Shown: positions 11,864 to 25,279 of the stretch, in pieces | Layout of the letters: every line of letters starts with the position of its first letter | Position numbering within the stretch: position 1 is the stretch's first letter | Assembly (NCBI GenBank): GCA_008638375.1 | Contig: CM018041.1 | Coordinates: 9,076,627-9,140,626 of the forward strand | Source: Nyssa sinensis | Lineage: Eukaryota; Streptophyta; Magnoliopsida; Cornales; Nyssaceae | Length of the DNA: 64,000 bases | Direction of reading: 5' to 3' | The notes under the pieces: generated by a model | Seen by the model: the letters and a program-made list of their open reading frames with translations, nothing else | The model's database searches: none | Told to the model about the DNA's origin: nothing | Translations under genes and position numbers: made by a program

Positions 11864-13975
11864 AGTGAGATACCTCTGCTTATCCTGTTCGTTAAACAGC
11901 CAGAATCTCAGAAGTTATCACAACCTAACTAGAGAATGCAATGTTAAATATTGTTAGCTGATTTATTCCCCTCCCCTTCATATTTATCAATACTAAAAGG
12001 AGACAGACGCACTCTTATGAAACTCTGCATTGACATTTGTAGATCATAAGAAATAATAAATGAGATGACTTTATTCTCCAAGGGCAAAGCTGTTGGCCCT
12101 TAATTGATGGGTGTTATGTTGAGACCGACTTGAATTTACCAGAAGCAGAGTAAGAGGCAGAAACACCAGGCTATAGAGGAGTGGAAAAAAATATATATAA
12201 AAAGGACAGATTTAAAGCCGGAATTGAAGGAAATGCCCAAAAGAATCAAACACGCGTCACAAGATGAATTATAATGCAAAAGCAGTCGGGAAATCTGTCA
12301 TAATGATTTAGCTGGTACAAGGAAACAAATTCCAGCTACATCACAGGCTGGAGTTTTTTAAGGGAATGACAAATTCATTGAATTTTATGATGGGTTACTC
12401 TATATAGGATACAGAGACTACCAGAATCAAGTTGCAAGTTAACTATTACTTCAAGTGGCAGACAGTGTAAAGTAATTTAAATTTAACAAAATGACCTTTA
12501 TTAATTCATTCATGCATAGAACCAGAAGACTTACAGTGAATCTAGAACCACCAAATAAAAAGAGATTGCTATCTCAAGTTTAAAATGGGAATTCCCAGAA
12601 GAGTGCAACTTAACAAAGACTCATCCCTACTACATGGGTTTTGCTAAGAAAATCTTCTCTCTCTCCTCCGCATATTTCCAAAATATGACAATAAGCATTG
12701 GCATAATAAACAAATAAAAAAAAACATTGACATTTTCTTTTATTTTTTCCTCTTTCTTTTTTTCACGCAAAATCACCAGTCTCACTTAATAGAAAAATTC
12801 ATAGCTAGGAAAATAAAAATTGGAGTTCATAATGGCTGCAGGGACAAATTGTTTAGCAGAATTTTTTTTATTTCTTTTTTCAGAATATCCCTAACCCAAA
12901 GCCAAAAAAACTAAGTAACAATAGTCAGAACCATACTTGTATGAAAGAAACAACTTCAAAGCTAAAATTATATTGGTAGGTACTTTCCACAAAAAACATA
13001 CTTCCAAATGCGGAGAGAAGCAAATCACCATGAAACTCAACTCATCAAAGCCTTAACTCTACTGTCTGGTACTGCCTTCTAAATTTTGTTATGCAACCCG
13101 TAGATTCTTAAATATGATTTAAAGCAATAGGCGCCAATTCCAACAATTTGATATATTGATCGGTAAAAAGAAATAACATTCGGAGATCTACTTGGCCAGA
13201 AAAGACAAATTCAATAACCTTTTCTTTTAACATTGATTTGGTCTCACTTGCCACCAAAAAAAAGCACTGATTTGATCTCAGTAACCATAAAATCCATTCC
13301 AAGCAATAAATAGAAGTAAAATAACAATAAAGAAGTAGAAAAAGAAAATCATAAGCAAAAATTACAAATTAAATACTAAACTAAAGACATAAAGCAGCTT
13401 AATAAATGCCAGATCTGTCGACAAAAAACATATACATTCAAGTTAATTATATGGTGATCGTGGAAAAAAGCTCAAATTCAAAAGATCTAATCTATATAAG
13501 CCATTGAAATTGTCAATATATATGTGTGTGTGTATATAAATCAAGGCAATAAAATTTTGAGGATTGAAAATTGAAATTATCAACTTTTAACGTAATTATA
13601 GCTGAAATGCAATCAGATAGCAACTACAATATCGAAATTCTCTCAAAATCTGTACATTCAAAACATATTAAACTACGCGTCTCATAGCTTAAATCAACCA
13701 AATGACCTAAAAATCACAGACCTAATAACAGTTGAGGACAAAAGCTATATCAAGATTATAGTTCACAAATAATTTACCAAAGATCACACCAGATCGAAAC
13801 GTGGAGTGAGTTGAGGAACGAGTCCCCGGCAAGTTTAAACGGTTGAATATATCTGACTGGGGGAGTGTCAGAAGTTTCCCCGCCTTTTCTAACTATAAAC
13901 CCCAACGATTCGTCAGGGTCTCGGTAGTGTTGGACGGGCGTTGGGGGAACAAGCCTTCACCCTATACACAAATCT
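11864..13975 (-). other. Probable 5'UTR with a roughly 1.9-kb leader intron of the GMPP gene
   Basis: Just upstream of the ATG the minus strand reads AAGCAG then AGGTATCTCACT and ATG, a good 3' splice site 12 bases before the start. About 1.9 kb further upstream the minus strand has a possible donor (CTTTG|GTAAATT, near 13,775). A pyrimidine/purine-rich leader and a TATA box (14,001-14,010) follow beyond it. The interval in between has no coding potential. The leader intron is therefore inferred and would need cDNA to fix its ends. Confidence 0.5.
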
Positions 13976-14000
13976 CTCCCCCTCCCCCCTTTCTGTCTCG

Positions 14001-14010
14001 ATATATATAG
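14001..14010 (-). promoter_or_regulatory. TATA box, probable GMPP core promoter
   Basis: The minus strand reads CTATATATAT, followed 3' by CGAGACAGAAAGG and a GA-rich leader. It sits about 2.1 kb upstream of the GMPP start codon, consistent with a leader intron. The upstream flank (to about 14,060) is unusually GC-rich for the window. Confidence 0.5.
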
Positions 14011-15775
14011 GGAGGTGGTTTTCCACGTAAAAACGTTTCAGTTTGGTGGGCATATGTAGTGGGACCCACCCATGGATATCGTTGTTTATGTCTTCTTACA
14101 TTTAGACAACTTACTACCTTTATTTACAGCCGTTGCCACCGCTTCTGATGGATGCACGACGTGGTTGATTGGCTTCAAATTGGGGCATGGATCCCAATAT
14201 AATGCCTAAATAAAAAAAATAAGATTTATGAAACATAGTAAATTACGAATAAATAATTTTTTTTTTTTAGTAATTTGAAAAGTCCTATGAATATATTATA
14301 TATATATATTTTTTTTTTATTTTTTATTTTAAAAAAAAAATAGTATATTTTGAGCGTCAAAGAAAGGAATTCAATATATAAATGTGAGTTTTAATTTTTA
14401 AATATTATTATGTAAAAAAAATGGAGTTTAAAACTAACAAATCCCACACCTAGTGTGTGTGTGTATATATCCTTTTACCGGTTGAGGAAATAGGTACACT
14501 TTAGGCTTTTTATTGCTTGAAAGTTGAAATTGGGTTTGCCTAGAAGAGATGCTAATCCCAAATTTCTATGATAAAGGCAACTGTTATAAGTCCGGGCTCA
14601 TATATTCGTGACATTATATTTTAATTATTCGATAATTTTGAAATTAAATTTTTATTTATTTTAATTACTCTTATATTTAACATCTTTGTTATCTAATAAT
14701 TAAAATATATAATTTCGTATGAGCTCAAATTGTCTTATAACAAATGATATGGCATTTCAATAATGCTCGATGTCCCTTACTAAATAATGTGATAGTAAAT
14801 TATTAATAAATAATTAAATAATTATTTAAAATATCACTAATAATTTAATAATAAATCATTTAAGATGCAAATTTTTGCTAAAATTTGGGACATAGCATTT
14901 ACATGGCATCTTATTGTGATGATCTCCTGCATATAGAGAACTTATTCTATGATCCTGAATCATTGACTAAGTTAATGATCCCGATCATTCATGTCTTATA
15001 AATCTAATATATTGTATACATATCATTTTATAATGAATCAGATTATTAATCCCGAATCATACAATAATTTTTTCGATGCACGTTAAGGTTCACTCTGTGA
15101 CAGCTAGAAACTGAGGATTTGCATTGAGGATGGATCCAGATATGTGGGCTCCATCTGAGTCATGATAGTAACACCCAGTCTTGCAATGGAAGGTGCTGAG
15201 AAGTTCCAAACTAGAAGTGAATTCATGGTCACATAGACTGTGCTTGTCAAATGGTTGCAAAAGGGACTTTAAATCTCATGGCTTGCAAGCCAGAAGAAGA
15301 CTTGGACCATTTTCAGCCAAGTATATGAACAAGAGCAACTTTGAGATTTTTCATTAGTTGAATCAATCACTTTTAAGTTAATAACTAATAGATGGAAGTG
15401 TGATGAGACTTGAAATGGGATGTCAAAGTGTAAGCATGGTTTTTATTTTGGTTCACAAATGGGATGTGATTTGAAATGTTGCATGAGTTTCTTTATTTGT
15501 GAGACTTGCATCATCCGATGATATGGTTTGCTTTGGTTTTTCAAAGAGCTCTTCTAAACATGGTATCAAAATAAAATAAAAAGGTTTTAGTTTTGAACCT
15601 TGTCATTGTCTTGATAAATAAAAAATAATTGAAATGTGGTCGGGAGTCTGAAAACACTTTCTCTAACAACTTAATCTTGATTTAAGCTTCTTTATTTATA
15701 TTAATTTTTTGTTTTGTTTATTTGTCTCTCCATGTACAATTCTACAATCGCAGGGCAGAATTAAAGAGTGTTGAA

Positions 15776-15780
<5 letters not shown>

Positions 15781-15814
<34 letters not shown>
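15781..15814. repeat. (TA)n microsatellite
   Basis: About 17 uninterrupted TA units. A second (TA)n tract lies 120 bp downstream at 15,931-15,961. Confidence 0.95.
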
Positions 15815-15819
<5 letters not shown>

Positions 15820-15928
15820 AATTCACTGTCAGACAAGTTTAGTTTTTAAAACAACTAGTTGTCTATCAATTAAAATCACAACTCTTGATTCAAAACCTCC
15901 CCAAATCAATCAAGAAGGATAAACATAG

Positions 15929-15965
<37 letters not shown>

Positions 15966-16126
15966 CATATTTATAATATATGTATATATTTTATGATTCA
16001 GCTAATACACAAATGCAAAAATCAGTTAGCTTATTACCAAATTATCATCAAATAATGCAGTCATGTACTATACCAACGCCTGCTACTTATTTGTTAGGCA
16101 TTCATGGTGTTTAGTAAGTTAAGGTT

Positions 16127-16270
16127 CACTAGTAGAAATGATTCTACAAGATCGTCATACGTTGTGACGGTTTTCGTGATTTTAATATTTCATAGAGTTC
16201 ACATAAAATTTATTATATTGTTAAAATTAATAAGACCGTCACACATATATAATAGTGTCGTGAAATAATT
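16127..16270 (+). mobile_element. CACTA (En/Spm-type) transposon terminus, fragment
   Basis: Begins CACTAGTAGAAATGATTCTA, very close to the CACTA terminal consensus of plants. It is followed by subterminal words in both orientations (GTGACGGT near 16,175; GACCGTCACA near 16,232) of the kind that bind CACTA transposase. No transposase ORF or matching right end was found, so this is a truncated end. Confidence 0.55.
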
Positions 16271-19203
16271 TTCGGATTGACCAACTAAAGATTCAAGTCG
16301 GTTTTTATATACAACATTATCAATGAGAGCCAAGCATTAACCACATCAAATGCATAAACAAACCTTAAAATAGTGTGAATATTATTTGGATATTCCAGCC
16401 ATGATTCAAAGCTAACAAGAATTTGCTTTGGACAATGAATTTGAACAGTATAATATGAATTTAACCTATGCTTTTGTCCCAAAAGTCTTGTGCATCTGTT
16501 GATACAACCAGTTTTTGTCTATGCAATGTTTGGGGGATTAACAGACTAATCTTGTGTTTGTGGCGCTGTTTGCGGCTGGGTAAATGGAGATTTTTAAAAT
16601 ATTAATTAATTAATTAAAAAGTGATCATACAATATTAATTAATTAATTAAAAAGTGAAAAGGAGAAATTCACAATATAAAATCATTTTGGACAATTTTTG
16701 TCAAATAACCAAAATAACAAAAGTGATTATACAGTAATCAATTCTTAAAATTCATTAACTATTATTTATTTATTTTAATCAATTTTCTAAATCTTAAAAT
16801 TCTGGAAACCAAGTCCTGAAGTAGCATGATTCATGACAAGCTACTTGAATTCTCGGTTCCACGTGAAAAATTTTAACCGTCAGCATTGATCTTTGGCGTG
16901 TTCTTTGACAAGTTATAGAGTCATAATATTGTCAAAACTCCTATTCAAAGTCATTGAGTTGGGAGTATTTTTATTTCAGTGAAAATGGGCAATCTTCATT
17001 TCTCTCATAAGCAAGAGGGCTTATATATTAAAACTGTAATTCTTTTTATTTAAATGTTAATTACCAAAATAGTGTGGATGTTAATCAATTTTCATCCCAA
17101 CCAAAAAGGAAAAAAAATCTTGACCTTGGGCCTCCGCTATTGTACTGCAAGTCTTGAGGGGTGAGAGACATGGAACCAAAGCAAATATTATTCTCACTCC
17201 CTGCTCATGAGGTAACACGAAATGTTCATGAGTCGTAAGCATGATAGATTGAACTTGGGACTTCTAAGTTCACGGCATATCGTTCAAGTCAACTCGCCCA
17301 CTATCCGGGCTCAAATTGCAAATATTGTTGTACCATAAGGTCATGTTTGTTTCATAGATTGGATAATGACGGATTAGTTCTTTCCTTTATTAATAGTGAT
17401 AGGATTAGTAATCTTACCCCTCCCTTTTTATTATTTTATCCATGTTATGGGTTATTATTTACTCCCGGTACTATTAGTGAACCCCCTTCTTTCTTTCTTT
17501 TCTTCTTTCAAACACCGATTTTACAAGACCACGATGACTAATTTATCCAATCTCCCTCTAAACTGTCAAACATAGCCATAATAATGAGTAATGCTATAAT
17601 CTATATATAATGTATTTTTTTACTCTTAAATACAAAGTAATGGGATCTATTATAATAAATATACGTGTATTTCATCACTTTATTTATACAAATAAAAAAA
17701 TCAATTATGTTTAACATTTTCTTATAATAATAAGACGCAATAATTTTAGAGAATCCATAATCACACACAGGATCTGCTCTTTTGAATTTCAAAATATTAT
17801 AATTAGACATGATTTGGACAATGTGTGGAGTTTGTGACTCACATGCCTAAACATCAGTACTGAAAATGACAATGGAAGCAAGCTTTCAATTTGGCTCTAC
17901 CCACTATAAATGGCAGCATAATTATAGAATTTGCTTCTCACTCTAGCTAGCTCCATCCTGTTCATTCACGCCACGACACTAGCGGCCCAACAAACTTGGG
18001 GAAGAAAAAAGAAATTCACCAGAATCAAGGAAAGTTTCTAGCTCTACAATCTTTCCTTTTAGATAGAAATGCATGTCTGTAACGAGGTATTTTGTAATGG
18101 AATTTTATATATTATGTGTTACTGTGTCTTTTTAATAATATTTTGATATATATATATATATATATATATTATGTCTTATTAAAAAAGATAAATCAGATTA
18201 CATATAATAAAATATTATTAGATGAACACATTTTCATTTTACTATACCGGACCTATTCAATAATTTTTCACGTGTAATAAAACCACTTAGTAATTTGGTA
18301 TGTTTCTTTTTTAGCTCCCCAGGCCCAACCCCAACATATGCATACAAAGAAGGAAGTTTCTAGGAAAAGCTCTTTCCCCGTTTCAATCAAGACAACATCT
18401 ATGTCCCCATAAATTCCTTTTTAAGGCATGTTGGAAGACAATTTTAGAGATGTAGAAAGTGTATTATGAGTACATGAGTGGTCCCATAGCACCCCTATAT
18501 GGAAAAAAAATCATTCAATATTCTCTATCCAAAGAGAAACTGCTGTGTATGCATGTCATATGATATTTTACACGCATGACATCTCCTCAGTGGCCAGGGC
18601 TCAATGAATAATTTTCGAGTAGAACTCACTCATATGAGAGAGTGATAATTAACCAAGGTTATAAAAAAGTAATAATATATTCTCTTACATGTATAAGATT
18701 CAAGAAACCCACTATGAGAGACCCACTACTGAGGTTAACCCATATAAGAGGATGGTAAATAAAAGCAGTTGAAAGAGGTGTAAAGTATAACATTATTGCA
18801 GAGAGGAATGTGGTAAATATAGTGTGGCGTTACTCTATAGAGAAATATGGTGAATATAGCATTAGTCTTTATGGAAAGTATAGATGTTACTGATTCATCT
18901 TTAGAGCATTTCCAACAAGGATGAGGCATTTTGCCTCCTAGCTGCTATAGTGTTATACAGCTTTCATCACCTATGTACAAGTAATTAACAATAGTAACTA
19001 AAATGAGTATTTATTTTATATTTTAATGTACTTTTGTTTCTATCCTCTCTCTTCTTACTAACCTTTTTCTTTCAGTTGCGTTCTCACCAATTTTTGGATT
19101 CACTGTCTCTTTCCAAATGATTCATAAAATAGATGCTCTTTAACTCCTAGAAACCCATGAAACCATTAGTGATATTAGTTTTTTCTCTCTTCACACACAC
19201 ACA

Positions 19204-19207
<4 letters not shown>

Positions 19208-19243
<36 letters not shown>
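19208..19243. repeat. (AT)n microsatellite
   Basis: About 18 AT units, preceded by a short CA-rich tract (ACACACACACA). Confidence 0.95.
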
Positions 19244-19246
<3 letters not shown>

Positions 19247-19592
19247 GATGTCTGGTGTGCAAGGCTGTCAGCATCACTAAAATGCTTAGAGTTGGAAAGA
19301 AATGAAACGAGATAGAAAGAAAGGAAACCTTATTTCATGTTTGATCTAGAAATTAGAAAGGAGGGGGAGGTGAAGTTTTAACACTTATTTAATTCATTTT
19401 ACAATCCATCCAAAGGTGGATGAAAACATAAGAAGAGAAAACAGCTCTTTAGACTAACTCTAATAGTAAAAGTCATTTTAGTTCTATTAAAACTAAATTT
19501 TAGCAGTACCACACTTCCAAAAATCTATTTTTTAACATTTCTATTCCAATAATAAAATGCTATTTTTTTTGGCGAAACTACCATTCTCAATT

Positions 19593-19630
<38 letters not shown>

Positions 19631-20685
19631 ACCATTAAATATGAACTATTGATATCTTACCATCTGAAATATTAATGTAAATAGTAACCTATCAAAACAA
19701 GAAAACTATATTTGGTAAAGTAGTTGGCTTTAGTCAAATTTTGAAAGAGTTGAAAACTACCATTGGAGTATTACCTTTTTGCTAACCTACCAAATTTTAA
19801 CTTTAATAGTTCCATTTAACTTATCATTGGAGTTGCTCTTACTGAATTTTTATAATACTAATAATACCCTTAAACTTGGAAAGATAAAAATAAAATTGAC
19901 ACCTTTGTCTTAAGATATAATAGTAAATTAATATCAAACTCTTTTCCTTTCTTTTTTCTCATCTACCATTCTCAAACAAGATGAAGGAATTCCATTACAT
20001 GCCCTCTCCACTCTTCTCTCCTCATTAGTTATCCAAATTTGAAAGAAGATTTATCCTCTCTTCTCTTTCCTTTTCCTCTCTCTTATAACTAATACTATTT
20101 TCTCTTTTCTCTCTTTTCAACTTATTCAAACGAAATGTCAGATGTTTCGACCAGGACAATTTGGGCCAATTCAGTATGTTGTGCCAGGTGCCTTTTCCAA
20201 TATTACTTCTTGTTCTGCATTACCTGTGATAAATAGACTATATGCTGGATGTATATCTTCTGCCAAAATTTGGACAAAAGCATTGCACATGCGAACCTAT
20301 ACTCTCAAACCATCCTTTGTTCCTTGTATTTTTTTTATTTACCCTTATTGTCAAGAGAAAAACAAGTTAGGAGTCCAAGTAAACTTTGAGAGAATATGCG
20401 GTTCGGTGGAGTTTTGACCAAAATAAGGTTGGCTGAAAGGACTACATGTGATTGCAAGGTAGTTTTCAACAATTGATCGAGCTTTCTAGGTTTTACTTTC
20501 CATCTTTACCTACTTTAAGTAATCAAAAATAAGGATAGACCACCTTTTTTATTGCACCCAAAAGGGTTTACAAGATGGGAAAGCTGACAAGTAACCACTT
20601 TAAATTTTTTACCTACCTGAATTTTTTTTATTTAATCTGACACAGGTGTGAATTTTAATTTATTTATTAAATTCATATAATTTTC

Positions 20686-20910
20686 AAAATTATATCTTTC
20701 AAGATGTAATTTTAATATTTATCTTTCAATAAAATCGCATCTTGAAGATGCGATTTTAAACTAATAATAATTTAAAATGACTTGCGCAAACTAACAAAGA
20801 TTTGGAATAACTCTCAAATTCTTGTTGGTTTAAAATTACATCTTCAATATGTGATTTTGATTAAAAAAAAAAAAATTGACTTTGAAATCGCATATTAAAA
20901 GTATGATTTC
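20686..20910. repeat. Cluster of four related 27-bp palindromes
   Basis: Four imperfect palindromes with core ATCGCATCTTNAAGATGCGA occur at 20,686-20,713, 20,731-20,757, 20,832-20,858 and 20,884-20,910. The second is nearly perfect (arms AAAATCGCATCTT and AAGATGCGATTTT around one central G). The others have decayed at one to several positions. No ORF is present. Confidence 0.7.
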
Positions 20911-23150
20911 AAAAATTACATGAGTTTGATAAATAAGTTAAAATTAATGTATATCATATTAAATCAAATCCAAACCGCGAGTTTGGTAAAAAATTCTAAC
21001 TACTTCATTAAAATACAAGCATATTATATTTTTACTACAAACAAACAGAAAATGATTTTAAAAGGTTTATTGCTCTTTCATTATGATGTTTATAAAATTA
21101 AAGTTGTCGTATTTCTAAATATGGGCATTATTTATACAGATATTTCTTCCAGATTTATCCAACAGAGATTAGGTATTCAGTTATAACCTCATAGAACTCC
21201 CAATACTAATTCCAATATATGTTTTTTGACAAACAAAATCTTCATAATCATATACTTTCACTAAGGAAAATTTATTGATGAATCTGGGAGGTGCATTGTA
21301 CTTAGGTCAATGAATATTTGAAACATTAATAATAGCTCACATATAGATTGACGTGTTAAATAGTCATTAGTCCAAGCACAATGCTTTAGGACCGATGAAT
21401 CATTCCTCCTTTAATGAGAGTCAAACTTGAGACAAATAAGTCTAGTCCAGCCCAGACCAGATCAAGATTAGGATGAACAAACTAATTCTACATCTCCTTT
21501 GAAAGGAGTGGGAATTGAACTCAATGGAAGGGGTTATATATAATTATTAAACTCGATCTAGCCATCGACTCAATAAAGGGGCCGGGATTAATGGGTCACT
21601 AGTTTAACCAGTGGGTCAATTGGTCAGATAGGTCATATTATTAAAATATTAAAAAATATATTTTAAAACATTAAACATATATTTAAAGTATATCGTAGAA
21701 TAAATCAAATTAGATAAATAATAAAATATGAAGATAATATGTTAAATAACATATTATTATATTATCATACCTTATAAATTCATATTGAGCAAAAGATTCT
21801 AATACTATATGATTATTTCTTATTTCAATTACTAAATAATAGTTAAAGTATCAAATTTATTGTTAAAATTCAAGTCAAATATTACTAAGTATGATAACAA
21901 AAAATAAAAACACCTAATGAACATATTAAATATATTATAAAAGTATTTTAAATATCATTCGATCATCAAGATAAACTACTTAAAATTTTAGTTATTAAGT
22001 TATTTTTTTGAAATTATTTACAACTCAACCGGTTCAGATAAATTCGCCCAATTTACTAGGTCAATGATTGAATCAGCCAGATCAACTAGTTTTTACCAGC
22101 TCACATCCTTAAATGGTCCAATAATAAAACCGAACCGGTCTAGCCTCTGATTCACTAAGTTAACCCACTGCATCAGGCCGAGTTTATTGACTATGGGCTT
22201 ATGAGTAGTCAACTGGGCTAGCCCAAGTTTCCTGAGCTGTTCTACTTAGCTTGTTGTTAAGCTGTCTTAGGAAAAAATAGAGCCGAAGAGTTGTGGAACT
22301 TAGACAAGTGAAAGCATCGAGGGAAGTTTAAAGAGCCCAGACTAAAAAATATGTAATATGGTCCGTGAACTAGCCTGTTTTTAATCCATCTTGGGCTTGG
22401 GCCGCCCATGTATTAACATTTCCATTTAAACCTATTAAATTTCTATATTTATGATAGATCACCAAAATGGGGAAATAAATCCTTATAATTAAACAAATAT
22501 ATTTTGAAATCAATGTCTCATACATTAATCAAAGTAAAATTACACAAAGGTACCCATCTAATCAATCTACACAAGCTCGACAAAGGGGTTAGTATGGTAA
22601 CAAAGTCTACAATATTACTGATAATCACCCATTCATTAAAATCTAATGCAATTAGTAACAATTAACAAAATATTGTGAATTAATTTTAGTTTTGATCCTA
22701 ATTGTTGGTGTTTATATTGAGTTCTTTGTAGGCAAAACATGTAAATCTCACTTCACTTTCAAAAAAATATTCTAATTGAAATATTATTCTTAAATTATGG
22801 AAAAATAGTTCATTTGTTTTTCTTACTCAAAAAAAAAAAAAAAGGTGTTTATCACGATTTCAATGAAATAATAAGTCATTAGTACACAGGAGTTATATCC
22901 AATGAACATACATTATTTAATTTAAGTCATGCTTATTGAAAGGTGTTATTAAATTAATCAATTAAAAAAAATTCTTAATTGGAATCTATTTTGTAGATGT
23001 TCTACTTTAGGGCTGAATTAGTTGATTTATTAGATTTTTTCAAAAAATTCATCTCTTTTTTAGTAGAATTTTACTACACATTTAGGTTTTGAATATGACA
23101 AAATAATTTATTTCCCAAAAAATCTATGACAAAATAATTAAACTTAAATA

Positions 23151-23660
23151 CTAAAAAACTCTTAAAATAATTTTTTTAATTCTAAAAAATTCATGATATA
23201 TTTTTTTTTATTTAAAAGATCCAAAAAAAAAAAAAAACCTTTCAATACAAAAAAAATGAATTGTTCAACATTTCATCTTAACACCGTTAAATAAAATTAA
23301 GTAAGCTAAAATAATCTTCAAAATACATTTTAGAAAAAATACTAAAAAAGATATAAAATAACTTCTTAAATCCAAAAAAAATCATAATATTTTATGAAGT
23401 ATAAATTTCTTTTTTGAGGTATTCTAGGTAAATAAAAATGTTATATATATTTTATTTTGGATTGAAAAAATTATTTTATCAATTATTTAGTATTTTTAAA
23501 ATATATTTTGAAGACTATTTTAGTCTAATCAATATTTCTTTTTACGATGTTAAAATAAAAGTTAATAATTAAATTTTTGGTATTAATTTTTTTTGAATAT
23601 TTTAGTAAAAAAATATATCATGAATTTTTTATTTTATTTTATTTTAAGGACTTATTAGTA
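23151..23660. mobile_element. Long fold-back (hairpin) MITE-like element, copy 2
   Basis: Same plan as the element at 3,824-4,332. The left end contains CTCTTAAAATAATTTTTTTA and ATTCATGATATAT. The right end contains ATATATCATGAATTTTT and TTAAGGACTTATTAGTA. The inner arm pair has TAAAATAATCTTCAAAATAC against ATATTTTGAAGACTATTTTA. Length is about 510 bp, against 509 bp for copy 1. Shared internal words (TTCATCTTAACACCGTTAAA here, TTCATCTTAATACCGTTAAA in copy 1) show common descent. Confidence 0.65.
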
Positions 23661-25152
23661 TTTAAAATTATGTTATATTCAACAATTGTGACTTAGGCCC
23701 GACAAAATGGACGGGTTTAGGTAAATTGTAAATGCGTTGGATTAAATATGTTTAAACCCAAATTTGACCCAAATTTAATGGTCAAATATGGGCGGTCAAA
23801 TATTGATCAAGTTAATCCAAATTCAACCCATTAACTCAATATTCTTTTATTATATATTTTTATTTTATACTCCATCAAGTCTAAACTTTTTTAACAAAAA
23901 AGACTTTCATATATGTAGAAGTATCCCAAGTCTTTAAATCCATATGGGTCAAGTTTTGACTCATGACCTTTACTTAGTCTCAGAATACTCATTTCATGTC
24001 ATTAGACCAACAATCATTGACAAATGATATTCATATTCGATACGTTGAATCAAAGTAATGTGTTTTTAAATAAAACAGCTATCTAATTAAATTACAAAAG
24101 AATATTAATAAGGAAAATCAAGTTCAATAATCAAGTTTAGTAGTTTCCTGTATAGGTTTGAAGAAGACTTCTTTTTATAAAACATCATTTATTGTACGTA
24201 TGTCTGTTTACATATATGTTTGTATATATATTGAATAGAAGTCTAATTTTGTCAATAAGGCCACATAAAGACTCCAATTTTTTTTAATTATACTAAAAGA
24301 GCTTTATTCTATAGTTTTTTGTATTGCTTTATTTATATTTTATAAATTCTACTAGAAGTATTCAATTATTGGATTATATAAAAATTTTATTATTAGAATT
24401 TTATTCAACATATACATCTCTCCTATTTAAATACTAGTATAATTTTATATTAAAATATATATATATTTATATATGTGAAACAAAGCATTAAAAGCATTTA
24501 TATATTTATTAGAGTTTTATTATATATTTTAATATTAAATAATTTTTTTTTACATTTTTATTAATTTTTTTAAAAAATATTATTTGAAGTGGTCGGTTTA
24601 GGCCTCCAATTGTTTTGAGTCGGTCCTGACCCTTCACAGTCATAATCTGCTCGCGTCACTGAGCTTTGTCGTCTACAACTTTCATCGCCATTAACAACCA
24701 ATAAGCACAACTATCATACGTGTTTAGGAGACATAAAGAGAGAGAGAGAGAGAAAGCAATTGAGATAAGATCGTAAGAGATGAAGATACGGTGCCAACTA
24801 TTATTCAACCCATCTATTATTCATTTAAAAATCATTTTCAACTCAATTTTTATTTATATAAGTGATTGATTTTTTCAACCAACTCATATTTAATCCAAAT
24901 TTTAAATGAATCACTCAAAACTCATTAATTATTAGACGGGTTCATGAATTTTAATAAAATTTGTCTCCCTAAATGCCAACTATTATTCAATCCATTTATT
25001 ACTTATTTTCAACTTATTTTTAACACAATGATAAGTTGTTCATATTTTAAATGAATCACCCAAGCGAATTTGGATGAATTCATGAGTTTGAGCAAAATTT
25101 GTCAAACCTACTTGGGATCTTGGCCTTAAAAAAAGAAAAAAGAAAAAGACAT

Positions 25153-25202
25153 GTATTTATAAATAGAAACGACGTCGTCACATTTCTTCAACCAAACCCT
25201 AG
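25153..25202 (+). promoter_or_regulatory. eIF3g core promoter: TATA box and telo-box
   Basis: GTATTTATAAATAG (about 25,152-25,165) is a good TATA box. An ACGT-core word GACGTCGTC follows near 25,171, and AAACCCTAG (25,194-25,202) is a telo-box. Telo-boxes are common near the start sites of plant translation-machinery genes, which fits the gene downstream. The ATG is about 115 bp downstream of the TATA box. Confidence 0.6.
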
Positions 25203-25279
25203 AATAGAAACAGCTGCAAACGCCCAAAAACCAAACCATTTCCGCAGAGTTATCAGTCGTCTCTTATCACTGATCAATC

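Larger units (their letters stand above)
14061..25140. other. Gene-free intergenic spacer (11 kb)
   Basis: I find no ORF with recognisable domains or coding character. Contents I can name: AT microsatellites (15,781; 15,931; 19,208 and others), a CACTA-type terminus at 16,127, a MITE-like repeat near 17,584, the palindrome cluster at 20,686-20,910, and a second copy of the fold-back element at 23,151. The stretch 21,580-22,160 contains words such as AACCGGTTCA and AACCAGTGGGTCAATTGGTC, typical of dispersed plant repeats. Confidence 0.6.

Noticed and set aside
20142..20417. 91-codon plus-strand ORF
   Set aside because: No recognisable motif, AT-rich surroundings, no supporting splice or promoter signal.
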